NCBI GenBank assembly: GCA_030653255.1
Contig: JAURZS010000046.1
Location: 1 to 42,823 of the forward strand
Direction: 5' to 3'
DNA: 42,823 nucleotides
DNA from: Burkholderiaceae bacterium
GTDB taxonomy: Bacteria; Pseudomonadota; Gammaproteobacteria; Burkholderiales; Burkholderiaceae_C
Shown here: piece by piece, positions 21,119-28,433 of the stretch
How the letters are laid out: each line of letters starts with the position of its first letter
How positions within the stretch are numbered: the first letter of the stretch is position 1
Translations under genes and position numbers: made by a program
Notes under the pieces: generated by a model
Database searches by the model: none
Seen by the model: the letters and a program-made list of their open reading frames with translations, nothing else
Told to the model about the DNA's origin: nothing

Positions 21119-21736
21119 ATGGTCAATAACGGGGATGACAAGGTCGCGCAGAAAAAGCTTCTGCGACAGGCGCTGATAGAGCAACGCCTGAACCTGCCCG
21201 ATCGCCTACAGCGCGCCGATCTTTTGCAGCGCGTGATGCGCATCTGGCTGGTCGGACGCGAAGACACCGTGATCGGCGCATACTGGCCCATCAAGGGCGA
21301 GTTCGACCCGCTGCCCGCGTTGCATCGGTGGAAGGAAGACGGAGAACTGCTGGAGCAGGGGAATATGCGCCGCATCGGGCTGCCGGTGGTGGACAAGGTT
21401 CACAAGACGCTGACGTTTCATGCGTGGTATCCGGGGTGCCCGATGGAAGAGGATGCCTACGGGATCCCCAAGCCCAAGGAAACAGAAGTGATCGTGCCTA
21501 CGCTGTTGTTCGTGCCTTGTGTGGGTTATTCAGCGGGTGGCTACCGGCTGGGGTACGGCGGGGGTTTTTATGACCGCACGCTGGCCACGTTGCAGCCGCG
21601 ACCGGTGACGGTGGGGCTGGGGTATGCGCCCGGGTTTATCGACGACTATGAGCCGGAGGCGCACGACATTCCGCTGGACGCGATCTTGAATGACAACGGG
21701 GTGGTTTGGCCGGTGCAGGGATCGGTGAGGGGGTAG
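21119..21736 (+). CDS. fau: 5-formyltetrahydrofolate cyclo-ligase
   Basis: Converts 5-formyl-THF to 5,10-methenyl-THF with ATP. The 205-residue protein has the KKLLRQALIEQR N-terminus, GAYWPIKGEFD, and the diagnostic ATP-binding YRLGYGGGFYDRTLA, followed by GLGYAPGFIDDYEPEAHDIPLDAIL. Length and motifs are standard. ATG 21119 is separated from the slt start by 9 bp. The open frame continues upstream through slt, but that is antisense to a real gene. A 31-bp near-copy of its 3' part occurs at 23757. Confidence 0.94.
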   Translation: MVNNGDDKVAQKKLLRQALIEQRLNLPDRLQRADLLQRVMRIWLVGREDTVIGAYWPIKGEFDPLPALHRWKEDGELLEQGNMRRIGLPVVDKVHKTLTFHAWYPGCPMEEDAYGIPKPKETEVIVPTLLFVPCVGYSAGGYRLGYGGGFYDRTLATLQPRPVTVGLGYAPGFIDDYEPEAHDIPLDAILNDNGVVWPVQGSVRG

Positions 21737-22014
21737 GGGGGGCTGTTTTCAGGCCCACCGTTCATGCTCCGGGTGCCATGTGGCCGTAGCCGCTCTGCTT
21801 GGTCAGCGGCCGCGCCGAGTATCCTTCAGCGCCACGGCCTGCGTGGCCTCTGGCTGCGCACTGGCCGCCAAGTACATGTATTTTGGAGGATTGACGCTGT
21901 CGATGTGGTCGGCATTTTGACCAGCGTCGCGGCAATCTCCGCGTGTACAAAGTTGATCTTCTCGGGCCTCGAGGAGAAAATTTAGAGTGGGTCAGACGTA
22001 GACAGCGAGTAAAT
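21737..22014. other. Intergenic stretch before the AbiE cassette, possible coding debris
   Basis: These 278 bp carry no convincing gene. The minus strand has short open stretches in two frames: one ends with LTKQSGYGHMAPGA, another contains MYLAASAQPEATQAVALKD. Each looks protein-like in composition, but neither is continuous or recognisable, which suggests a decayed gene. The junction with the cassette probably falls near 22000, where base composition drops sharply. No terminator of fau was recognised. Confidence 0.35.
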
Positions 22015-22061
22015 GATACAAAACATAGGGTAATATCCGCATATATCCTAGGTTTTGTATC
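22015..22061. promoter_or_regulatory. Inverted-repeat operator upstream of abiEi
   Basis: Left arm 22015-22029 (GATACAAAACATAGG) and right arm 22047-22061 (CCTAGGTTTTGTATC) pair at 14 of 15 positions across a 17-bp AT-rich spacer. The right arm ends one base before the abiEi ATG, so it covers the ribosome-binding region, and the spacer (TAATAT and TATATC) could hold the -10 box. AbiEi antitoxins are known to bind inverted repeats in their own promoter and repress the operon; this site fits that role by position and symmetry. Confidence 0.75.
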
Positions 22062-22062
22062 A

Positions 22063-22686
22063 ATGGGGTCCAAGCTCTCATCCTCTCAACGCGACCTTGC
22101 CGTGACCCATCTCAAGGCCGCCGGCATGGCACGGCTGAGCGAACTCATCGCTCTAGGCGTAACGGCCTCAACAGTATCCCGGCTCGTGCAAGAAGGCGTG
22201 GTGGCAAGGCTGGCGCGCGGCCTCTACCAACTGGCGGATGCCCCCTTTGATGTAAACCACACGCTTGCCGAGGTATCCAAGCTGGTGCCCAAAGGCGTTA
22301 TCTGCCTCACGTCGGCTCTCGCCTTCCATGGCCTGACGGACCAGATTCCTCCCAAAATCTGGATCGCCATTGGCCTCAAGGAGTGGCGACCCAGGCTCGC
22401 CTATCCCCCCGTCCGTTTCGCGCGCTTCTCCGATTCGCGCCTTCATGAGGACGTGGGCTATCACGTGATCGATGGCGTCACCGTGCCGATATTTGACGTT
22501 GCCAGAACCATCGCAGATCTGTTCCGTTACCGGCAGACCGTCGGCGTCAACGTTGCCCTGGAAGGGCTTCGCGAGAGCCTGCGGCAAAAGAAGGCTCAAC
22601 CTTCCGAGATCGCCAGGCAGGCCGTAAAGGCAAAGGTCTGGAATGTCATGGAGCCATACGTGAGTGCGCTGACGTCGGATGCCTAA
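22063..22686 (+). CDS. abiEi: AbiEi-type antitoxin, transcriptional regulator
   Basis: A 207-residue type IV antitoxin of the AbiE system. The N-terminal winged helix-turn-helix reads LSELIALGVTASTVSRLVQE then GVVARLARGLYQLAD, the hallmark of the family. The C-terminal part (VICLTSALAFHGLTDQ, VFDVARTIADLFRY as VPIFDVARTIADLFRY) matches AbiEi C-terminal antitoxin domains. It should repress its own operon and counter the AbiEii nucleotidyltransferase. ATG 22063 follows the operator; an open frame reaches back to 21943 but would run through the operator. The reading frame is intact. The stop overlaps the toxin start by 8 bp. Confidence 0.9.
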   Translation: MGSKLSSSQRDLAVTHLKAAGMARLSELIALGVTASTVSRLVQEGVVARLARGLYQLADAPFDVNHTLAEVSKLVPKGVICLTSALAFHGLTDQIPPKIWIAIGLKEWRPRLAYPPVRFARFSDSRLHEDVGYHVIDGVTVPIFDVARTIADLFRYRQTVGVNVALEGLRESLRQKKAQPSEIARQAVKAKVWNVMEPYVSALTSDA

Positions 22687-23581
22687 GGACAAGAAACTTC
22701 GCGACGTTGGCGCATCAGTGCGCGCCCGCCTGCTTAATCTTGCGCGGCAAAAGGGGCAAGGCCTTGACCTGTTGCTGACGCGCTAGGCCATTGAGCGCCT
22801 GCTGCATCGCCTCAGCATCTCGCCTCATCGCGAACGGTTTGTGCTCAAGGGCGCGATGCTGATGACGACCTGGTTTGACGATCCACACCGCCCCACGCGC
22901 GACGTCGACTTTCTGGGCTACGGCGATCCGGCGCCAGAGTCCTTGCTGGCTACGTTCCGCGACATCTGCGCCATTGACGCCGGCGACGGCATGTCCTTCG
23001 ATGTGGAGGGATTGCGCGTGGAGTTGATCAGGGAGGCACTCGACTATGGTGGTTTGCGGCTCCGCACTACTGCCGCGCTCGCTGGGGCGCGGATCACAAT
23101 CGTCATTGACATCGGCTTTGGCGATGCTGTCGAGCCTGGTGTCGAAGAGGTCGAACTACCCGTGCTGCTTGATCTGCCTTCGCCCCGCTTGCGCGCGTAT
23201 GCGCGCGAAACGGTAATCGCCGAGAAGTTTCACGCCATGGTGATGCTGGGACTTGCCAATAGCCGGATGAAAGATTTTTATGACGTCTGGATCCTGAGTC
23301 GTAGCTATGACTTCGATGAAGACCGACTGGCGCGAGCCATAGAAGCCACGTTTACACGTCGAGGCACGGACGTGCCCGTCGAAGAACCCGTGGCATTGAG
23401 CCAGTCCTTTGCGAAGCATGAGGCGAAGCAGAGACAATGGTTGGCGTTCGTCCGCGACCTGAGCACCGATGTGCCGGCTCTTGATGTGGTGGTTGCCAAT
23501 CTCTCGGAGTTTCTTCTGCCGCATGCCCGCCGTGCAAAAAGTCGTTCGCCTACATCCACGAGCTCCAGGCCCGAAAGATAG
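22679..23581 (+). pseudogene. abiEii: AbiEii/AbiGii toxin gene interrupted by an amber codon
   Basis: Read from ATG 22679 (overlapping the abiEi stop by 8 bp), the frame encodes a 300-residue AbiEii nucleotidyltransferase except for TAG at codon 36 (22784-22786), where relatives usually have Tyr (LLTRYAIERLL; here LLTR-stop-AIERLL). Past the stop the frame is open to 23581 and all catalytic landmarks remain: FVLKGAMLMTTWF, TRDVDFLGYG with the DxD, AEKFHAMV and SRMKDFYDVW. Restart at GTG 22841 or ATG 22856 would give about 240 residues lacking the first helices. The last 15 or so residues are Ser/Arg-rich and unlike the family, so the 3' end may be rearranged at the junction near 23570. Confidence 0.88.
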
Positions 23582-23593
23582 ACCCCCTCAAAC

Positions 23594-23751
23594 AGGCCCA
23601 CATGTGGATGACCCTGTCCGGCTTCTCACTCAAAGGCGCCCCCACCCCAACGCGTTCGAAAACCGCTCCCGCAACGGCAACTCCACCACGGGCAAATCAC
23701 TGACCTGAAACTCTTTCACCGCCGACAGCCAGCGCCTCGCAGGCGCCTCCT
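23594..23751 (-). pseudogene. Decayed NIPSNAP-family gene fragment
   Basis: Closely related to the intact NIPSNAP gene at 32835-33401 and in the same orientation, but reduced by internal deletions. On the minus strand it reads EAPARRWLS, then AVKEFQVSDLPVVEL, then PLRERFSNALG. These match three separate segments of the intact protein (EAPAGRWLS, AVKEFQASDLPVVEL, PVRERFSNALG) joined by in-frame deletions, followed by a frameshift. The nucleotide match continues to about 23594 (AGGCCCACATGTGGATGACC against AGGCCACATATGGATGACC). It has no start codon and cannot make a NIPSNAP protein. Confidence 0.85.
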
Positions 23752-23756
23752 GATAT

Positions 23757-23787
23757 GACTTTGAGCCAGAGGCGCATGACATTCCGC
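23757..23787 (+). pseudogene. 31-bp remnant of a fau-like 3' end
   Basis: This stretch matches fau 21644-21674 at 28 of 31 positions and reads DFEPEAHDIP in the corresponding frame against DYEPEAHDIP. Tyr-to-Phe is a natural variation at that site, so it looks like a scrap of a related fau gene rather than a recent copy of the local one. It abuts the NIPSNAP fragment. The match is short and could be checked only by alignment to related genomes. Confidence 0.6.
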
Positions 23788-23813
23788 GGCATCCGCTCAG
23801 GCCGCAAAAAATG

Positions 23814-24194
23814 TCAGTCAAACGAAACCTGCTCAGGCCGCGCCACAGGTTTTCCGGCCGACACCCACGCGTCATAGCCGCCCGCAATCGACTGCACATT
23901 GAGGTAACCCATGTCTTTGAGGGCACAGGCGGCCAAGGCGCCCCGGCCACTGGTCTTGCAATACAGGACGACATGCAGATCGCGCGATGTCAGGTCGGGC
24001 ATGTTGCTGAGCTTGAACTCCAGCATGCCGCGCGACATATGGACTGCCCCGGGTATGTGGCCCGCGGCATACTCATCGGCTTCGCGGACATCAATGAGAA
24101 CGTCGGCGGCGCGGATGGCCTCTTCGGCCTGCTCGACGGCGACTTCGTGAATGCGTGATTTGGCTTGCGCCACCAGATCATGGGCGGTTTTCAT
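23814..24194 (-). CDS. Rhodanese-like sulfurtransferase
   Basis: A 126-residue single rhodanese domain with the motif LIDVREADEYAAGHIPGAVHMSRG and active-site loop YCKTSGRGAL, catalytic Cys79. It transfers sulfane sulfur from a persulfide or thiosulfate to a thiol acceptor. AAGGAAA precedes the ATG. It lies downstream of the persulfide-dioxygenase-like gene on the same strand, 139 bp apart with a strong hairpin between them. The pair forms a standard sulfide-detoxification set. An 11-bp repeat (GCTCAGGCCGC at 23795 and 23831) flanks its stop codon, hinting at a small rearrangement there. Confidence 0.92.
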   Translation of the reverse strand: MKTAHDLVAQAKSRIHEVAVEQAEEAIRAADVLIDVREADEYAAGHIPGAVHMSRGMLEFKLSNMPDLTSRDLHVVLYCKTSGRGALAACALKDMGYLNVQSIAGGYDAWVSAGKPVARPEQVSFD

Positions 24195-24269
24195 GGAATT
24201 TCCTTACAGTGTTCTTGGCGCTGGAGAGGGTTCGGCCAATTGGATTTCAGACGAGGTCACGCCTTGAGC

Positions 24270-24301
24270 ACCGTGCCCGCACAAGGCTGTGCGGGCACGG
24301 T
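24270..24301. repeat. Perfect 14-bp hairpin between the dioxygenase and rhodanese genes
   Basis: ACCGTGCCCGCACA (24270-24283) and TGTGCGGGCACGGT (24288-24301) are exact complements around a 4-nt loop, AGGC. On the plus strand it is followed by CTTTTC, terminator-like though weak, but no plus-strand gene is known to run into it. On the minus strand it is intercistronic, with no thymine run after it. It may cut transcription partly, or protect the upstream message end. Confidence 0.75.
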
Positions 24302-24333
24302 CTTTTCACTCATGGGATTCTCCGGTCAGTGAG

Positions 24334-25194
24334 TCACAGGGTATTCAGCGGGATCTTGAGGTAAGCCACCCCGTTGTCTTCAGCAGGAGGCATCTGGCCC
24401 GCACGGATATTGACCTGAACCGACGGCAGGATCAGTACCGGCATCTCCAGCGTGGCGTCACGCGCAGTGCGCATGGCCACAAAGACCTCTTCGTTCACGC
24501 CGTCGTGCACGTGGATGTTGCGCGCGCGCTGATCGGCCACGGTGGTTTCCCAGGCCGCCTCACGGCTCGCCGGCGGGTAGTCGTGGCACATGAACAGCCG
24601 GGTATCGGGCGGCAGGCTCAACAGCTTGCGGATCGACTGGTACAGCGTGTGGGCGTTGCCACCCGGAAAATCGCAGCGCGCCGTGCCCACATCGGGCATG
24701 AACAGCGTATCGCCCACAAAGACCGCGTCACCTACGCGATAGGCCATGCACGCCGGGGTGTGACCGGGCACAGCCAGGGCCTCGGCCTGGAGTTCGCCGA
24801 TGGCAAACGCCTCGCCGTCGTGCAGCAGCGCATCGAACTGGCTGCCATCGGGATGGAACTCGGGCTCCAGGTGAAAGATGCCCTTGAACACATCCTGCAC
24901 CCGTGTGATGCCCGCACCGATGGTGATCTTCCCGCCAAGGTTCTTGCGCAGGTAGTGCGCAGCCGAGAGGTGGTCTGCATGGGCGTGGGTTTCCAGAATC
25001 CACTGCACAGTGAGGCTGTGCTGGCGCACAAACCCCATCAGCCTGTCGGCCGATGCCGTGCGGGTGCGACCCGACTTGGGGTCGTAATCAAGCACGGGGT
25101 CCACGATGGCGCAATGACCGCCTGCATGGTCGTAAACCACATAGCTGATGGTCCAGGTGGCTGGGTCAAAGAAGGCTTGAACCTGCGGTTTCAT
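24334..25194 (-). CDS. MBL-fold persulfide dioxygenase-like protein (ETHE1/Blh type)
   Basis: A 286-residue metallo-beta-lactamase-fold protein. The metal motif is THAHADHLSAA with His70, His72, Asp74 and His75. Further ligands lie in VPGHTPACMAY, FVGDTLFMPDVGTARCDFPGG and FMCHDYPP, the arrangement of persulfide dioxygenases (ETHE1, and the Blh/PDO2 proteins of BigR operons) that oxidise glutathione persulfide to sulfite. It is the first gene transcribed leftward from the shared promoter with the BigR-type repressor, followed by the rhodanese. Start at ATG 25194. The enzyme activity is inferred from family and neighbours. Confidence 0.88.
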   Translation of the reverse strand: MKPQVQAFFDPATWTISYVVYDHAGGHCAIVDPVLDYDPKSGRTRTASADRLMGFVRQHSLTVQWILETHAHADHLSAAHYLRKNLGGKITIGAGITRVQDVFKGIFHLEPEFHPDGSQFDALLHDGEAFAIGELQAEALAVPGHTPACMAYRVGDAVFVGDTLFMPDVGTARCDFPGGNAHTLYQSIRKLLSLPPDTRLFMCHDYPPASREAAWETTVADQRARNIHVHDGVNEEVFVAMRTARDATLEMPVLILPSVQVNIRAGQMPPAEDNGVAYLKIPLNTL

Positions 25195-25230
25195 AAGGGC
25201 TCCTTGCAGTTTGTTAATTTCAATGTAGAC

Positions 25231-25265
25231 ATTCTATTGATATATATTATATTTGTCAATATAAT
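25231..25265. promoter_or_regulatory. Face-to-face promoters and palindromic operator, sulfur module
   Basis: Minus strand: -35 TTGACA (25259-25254), 17-bp spacer, -10 TAGAAT (25236-25231), driving the dioxygenase and rhodanese genes. Plus strand: -35 TTGATA (25237-25242), 17-bp spacer, -10 TATAAT (25260-25265), driving the repressor and transporter. The two promoters occupy the same 35 bp. TATTGA (25235-25240) and TCAATA (25256-25261) form an inverted repeat around a very AT-rich centre, as expected of a BigR/SqrR-family operator. One bound repressor dimer would block both directions. Confidence 0.8.
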
Positions 25266-25290
25266 AAACACATTGAATCCGAATAGCTGA

Positions 25291-25644
25291 ATGGCCTCAA
25301 CGCCCATGACCCCTGAAACTCCGATGGCTGTGAACCTCGACGCCCTGCGCAGTGCCGCTGATGCGGCATGCAGGTTGATGAAGGTGCTCTCCAACCCCGA
25401 CCGCCTGTTGCTGCTGTGCAGGCTCGCCGACGGCGAAAAGCGGGTGGGCGAACTCGAAGCGCTGGCGAGCATCGCGCAGCCTACGCTGTCCCAGCAGTTG
25501 GGCGTGCTGCGTGAAGAAGGTCTTGTCACCACCCGTCGCGAGGGAAAGTGCATTTACTACCAGATCGCCAGCCCTGAGGGCCTGGCGTTGATGGACACGC
25601 TGTTTGAACAATTCTGTCCAACCAAGGAGCCCCCGCAATGCTGA
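25291..25644 (+). CDS. ArsR-family sulfide/persulfide-responsive repressor (BigR/SqrR-like)
   Basis: A 117-residue winged-helix repressor. It shows LMKVLSNPDRLLLLCRLADGE, the recognition helix region IAQPTLSQQLGVLREEGLV and the wing TRREGKCIYYQIA. Cys43 (LLLLC) and Cys109 (FEQFC) are 66 residues apart, the spacing of the two sensor cysteines of BigR (42/108) and SqrR (41/107), which form a disulfide or polysulfide bridge and release DNA when sulfide or persulfide rises. It should control the divergent dioxygenase and itself. Extra cysteines at 27, at GKCIYY and at 117 are not part of that scheme. In-frame Met6 and Met12 are possible alternative starts. Confidence 0.9.
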   Translation: MASTPMTPETPMAVNLDALRSAADAACRLMKVLSNPDRLLLLCRLADGEKRVGELEALASIAQPTLSQQLGVLREEGLVTTRREGKCIYYQIASPEGLALMDTLFEQFCPTKEPPQC

Positions 25645-25669
25645 ACATGCGACCATCCAGAGGCAGGCC

Positions 25670-27385
25670 ATGAGCGCAATACCCCACTGGCTTCGAAACT
25701 ACAGACGCTCCGCGCTGGCCGGCGATGCGACGGCGGGCGTGATCGTCACAGTGATGCTGATACCGCAAAGCCTGGCCTATGCGCTGCTTGCCGGGCTGCC
25801 GCCCGAGATGGGCCTTTATGCGAGCATTCTGCCCATCGTGGCCTATGCACTGCTGGGCTCCAGCATGACGCTGGCTGTCGGGCCAGTGGCCGTGGCGTCG
25901 CTGATGACCGCAAGTGCATTGCAGCCGCTGGCAGCCACGGGGTCGGCGCAATATATCAGCCTGGCGATCACGCTGTCACTGCTCTCGGGGGGGATGTTGG
26001 CGTTGTTTGGTCTGCTGCGCCTGGGATTCCTGGCGCATTTCCTGAGTCACCCCGTGATCAGCGGCTTCATTTCGGGATCGGCAGTGCTGATCGCCGTAGG
26101 GCAGTTCAAGCATTTGCTGGGCGTGCAGGCCGGTGGGCACAACGTGCTTGAAACGCTCGCGGCGCTGGCTCACGCCCTGCCAGATGCCAAGAGTGTGACA
26201 GTAATGATAGGCGCCAGCAGCCTGGTTTTTCTGTGGGCAGCGCGCAAATATCTTGCCCGAGCCCTGATGCGCCTGGGTGTTCCCGCAAAAGCGGCTGACC
26301 TGATGGGAAAGCTCTCCCCCATGCTGGCGGTCATCGTCTCCACCACCGTGGTGGCGATCTGGCGGCTCGACACCACGGCGGGCGTCAGTGTGGTGGGGGC
26401 GGTCCCCAAGGGCCTGCCCGCGGTGGGGGTGCCATCGCTGCAAGGCGTGGGAGCACTGTTGCTGCCCGCCTTGCTGATCTCGCTGGTGGGCTTCGTCGAA
26501 AGCGTGTCCGTTGCACAGTCGCTGGCACTCAAGCGCCAGCAACGCATCGACCCCAACCGCGAGCTGCTGGGTCTGGGCGCAGCCAACGTGGCCAGCGCGT
26601 TTTCTGGGGGATTCCCGGTCACCGGGGGTTTTGCCCGCTCGGTGGTCAACTTTGCCGCGGGGGCAAACACCCCATTGGCGGGCGTTATCTCAGCTGTGCT
26701 CATGGGCGCGGTGATCGCCGCCCTGACGGGGCTGTTCCACTACCTGCCGCACGCCGTGCTGGCCGCGACGATCATCGTTGCTGTGAGTTCCTTGATTGAC
26801 TTTGAAACACTGCATGAAGCCTGGCAATACGACAAGGCTGATGCTGCATCCCTGCTGGCCACAGGCGTCGGTGTGGTGGCCTTTGGCGTGGAGGTCGGCA
26901 TCCTGATGGGCGTGGCCCTGTCGCTGGGTACGCTGGTGTGGCGCAGCAGTCATCCGCACATTGCCGTGGTGGGTCGTGTGCCGGGCACCGAACACTTTCG
27001 CAACGTAGACCGCCACGCAGTGGACACCGAACCCGGGCTGATCGCCCTGCGCGTGGACGAAAGCCTGTACTTCGCCAACGCCAGCGTGCTGCAGGACCGC
27101 ATCGAAGCCCTGCTGGCCGCGCAGCCGGACACACGCGAAGTGCTGCTGGTGTGCTCTGCCGTCAACCTGATCGACGCCACTGCCCTGGGTGTTCTGACTG
27201 CGATGGAAAGCAGCCTGCGTGAGCGGGGCATCGCGTTCGTGCTGTCCGAGGTCAAGGGCCCCGTGATGGACCGGCTTGAAGCAACCCCCCTGGGCATGCG
27301 CCTGAAGGGCGGCATCTTCTTGAGCACACACGAGGCCTTTGCCCAGGCCCGCCGCAGGAACCAGGAAACGCCGGCTGTCCCCTGA
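25670..27385 (+). CDS. SulP family anion transporter with STAS domain
   Basis: A 571-residue inner membrane transporter. The N-terminus has the SulP landmark GVIVTVMLIPQSLAYALLAG followed by GLYASILPIVAYALLGSS, then multiple transmembrane helices to about residue 430. A cytoplasmic STAS domain ends the protein (LIALRVDESLYFANASVLQD and NLIDATALGVL). ATG 25670 has AGGCAGG upstream and lies 25 bp after the repressor stop; an earlier non-ATG start would overlap that gene. SulP proteins move sulfate, bicarbonate or other anions. Co-transcription with a persulfide sensor suggests disposal or uptake of sulfate or sulfite, an inference from context. Confidence 0.92.
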   Translation: MSAIPHWLRNYRRSALAGDATAGVIVTVMLIPQSLAYALLAGLPPEMGLYASILPIVAYALLGSSMTLAVGPVAVASLMTASALQPLAATGSAQYISLAITLSLLSGGMLALFGLLRLGFLAHFLSHPVISGFISGSAVLIAVGQFKHLLGVQAGGHNVLETLAALAHALPDAKSVTVMIGASSLVFLWAARKYLARALMRLGVPAKAADLMGKLSPMLAVIVSTTVVAIWRLDTTAGVSVVGAVPKGLPAVGVPSLQGVGALLLPALLISLVGFVESVSVAQSLALKRQQRIDPNRELLGLGAANVASAFSGGFPVTGGFARSVVNFAAGANTPLAGVISAVLMGAVIAALTGLFHYLPHAVLAATIIVAVSSLIDFETLHEAWQYDKADAASLLATGVGVVAFGVEVGILMGVALSLGTLVWRSSHPHIAVVGRVPGTEHFRNVDRHAVDTEPGLIALRVDESLYFANASVLQDRIEALLAAQPDTREVLLVCSAVNLIDATALGVLTAMESSLRERGIAFVLSEVKGPVMDRLEATPLGMRLKGGIFLSTHEAFAQARRRNQETPAVP

Positions 27386-27427
27386 AGGCTCCGGGGTTCA
27401 TTGATGACACAATGTGACCTGGCCAGC

Positions 27428-28369
27428 TTACAAAGATTTTTGTATCAGGCTGCGCAGCGCCTGGCCACCTGTGGGTAAGTAAAACAACAGTCCGATAGCT
27501 TGCACCTGCCAGTCTTCGCTGGCGGCGACGCGCTTGAAGCCGGCCATCACGCAATCGGTGCTGCGCACCTCTGCGGCCCCTGGCGGGCTGGCCAGCATCT
27601 GTGTGTAGGGCGTGAACTCTGCGCGCACCACGCTGCCATTGCTCTGTGCCCAGTGCAGGCGCAGATAGGGTGGCTCTTCTTTGGCGGACCACATCAGGTG
27701 CACATCGTTGCCGTTGGTGCAGAAAACAGGGTGCGCGACAGACTGGTCCTTGGGCCACTGCCCGCTTTGGCGCAACTCCACCCGTACCAGGCGTGTGTCG
27801 GGTGCGCCCAGCAGTGACTGGGTATAGATGAGCCCTACCCCGGGCAGGTTGTAGCGTTGCACGGCCTGCACTTTGTGTTCCAGGGTCGGGTTGTCCGCTG
27901 GGACTTCACGGCGTTTGCCGATCTCGCGCGAGGCGGCATACAAAGGACCCTCCACCGCAAAGTACGTGGTGCCCGGGATCGCCAAAATCGCCAGGCCCGT
28001 TACCGCGAGCACCAGGCTCTCGGTGCGTGTGAGCGACGGCTTGACCCGTCGCCCGACCACAAGGTGGCTGCCAAACCACAGCAGTGGCGCCACCGTATAC
28101 AGGGCCAGCAAAAATACACCCAGTGCCGCAGGCCCACCGACGGCACGCGCTGGCACCACCACCGCTGCCAGCGCCAGAAGCGCGGCCACCGCCGACACCA
28201 GACGCACTGCCAGCCAGCTGCGCCCGCGCCCGCTGGACCTGAAGTACCTGCTTTCCAGCCAGAGCATGCCCAGCATCAGCGCCAGCAACCCTGCGGCCAT
28301 GCGCAACCAGGTTTGCTGGTCCGCCGGCGGCATGCGCGCAAAAGTGTCCAACATCTGCTGCCACTCCAT
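27428..28369 (-). CDS. Uncharacterised membrane protein
   Basis: A 313-residue protein not assigned to a named family. About four transmembrane helices fill the first half (roughly residues 24-41, 53-74, 79-102 and 116-140), after which a soluble, probably periplasmic, region follows (about 145-300) with DTRLVRVELRQSGQWPKDQ and TDCVMAGFKRV. It contains two cysteines (in VFCTNG and TDCVM) that could pair outside the membrane. ATG 28369 is preceded by AAAGGA. It converges with the SulP gene, with 42 bp between the stop codons. The high GC matches the chromosome, unlike the genes to its right. Confidence 0.7.
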   Translation of the reverse strand: MEWQQMLDTFARMPPADQQTWLRMAAGLLALMLGMLWLESRYFRSSGRGRSWLAVRLVSAVAALLALAAVVVPARAVGGPAALGVFLLALYTVAPLLWFGSHLVVGRRVKPSLTRTESLVLAVTGLAILAIPGTTYFAVEGPLYAASREIGKRREVPADNPTLEHKVQAVQRYNLPGVGLIYTQSLLGAPDTRLVRVELRQSGQWPKDQSVAHPVFCTNGNDVHLMWSAKEEPPYLRLHWAQSNGSVVRAEFTPYTQMLASPPGAAEVRSTDCVMAGFKRVAASEDWQVQAIGLLFYLPTGGQALRSLIQKSL

Positions 28370-28433
28370 GGGGGTCCTTTCAGGTGCTTCAGATGACTAC
28401 GGATGCGGGCCCGGGTGCCCAAGCGGGAGGATA

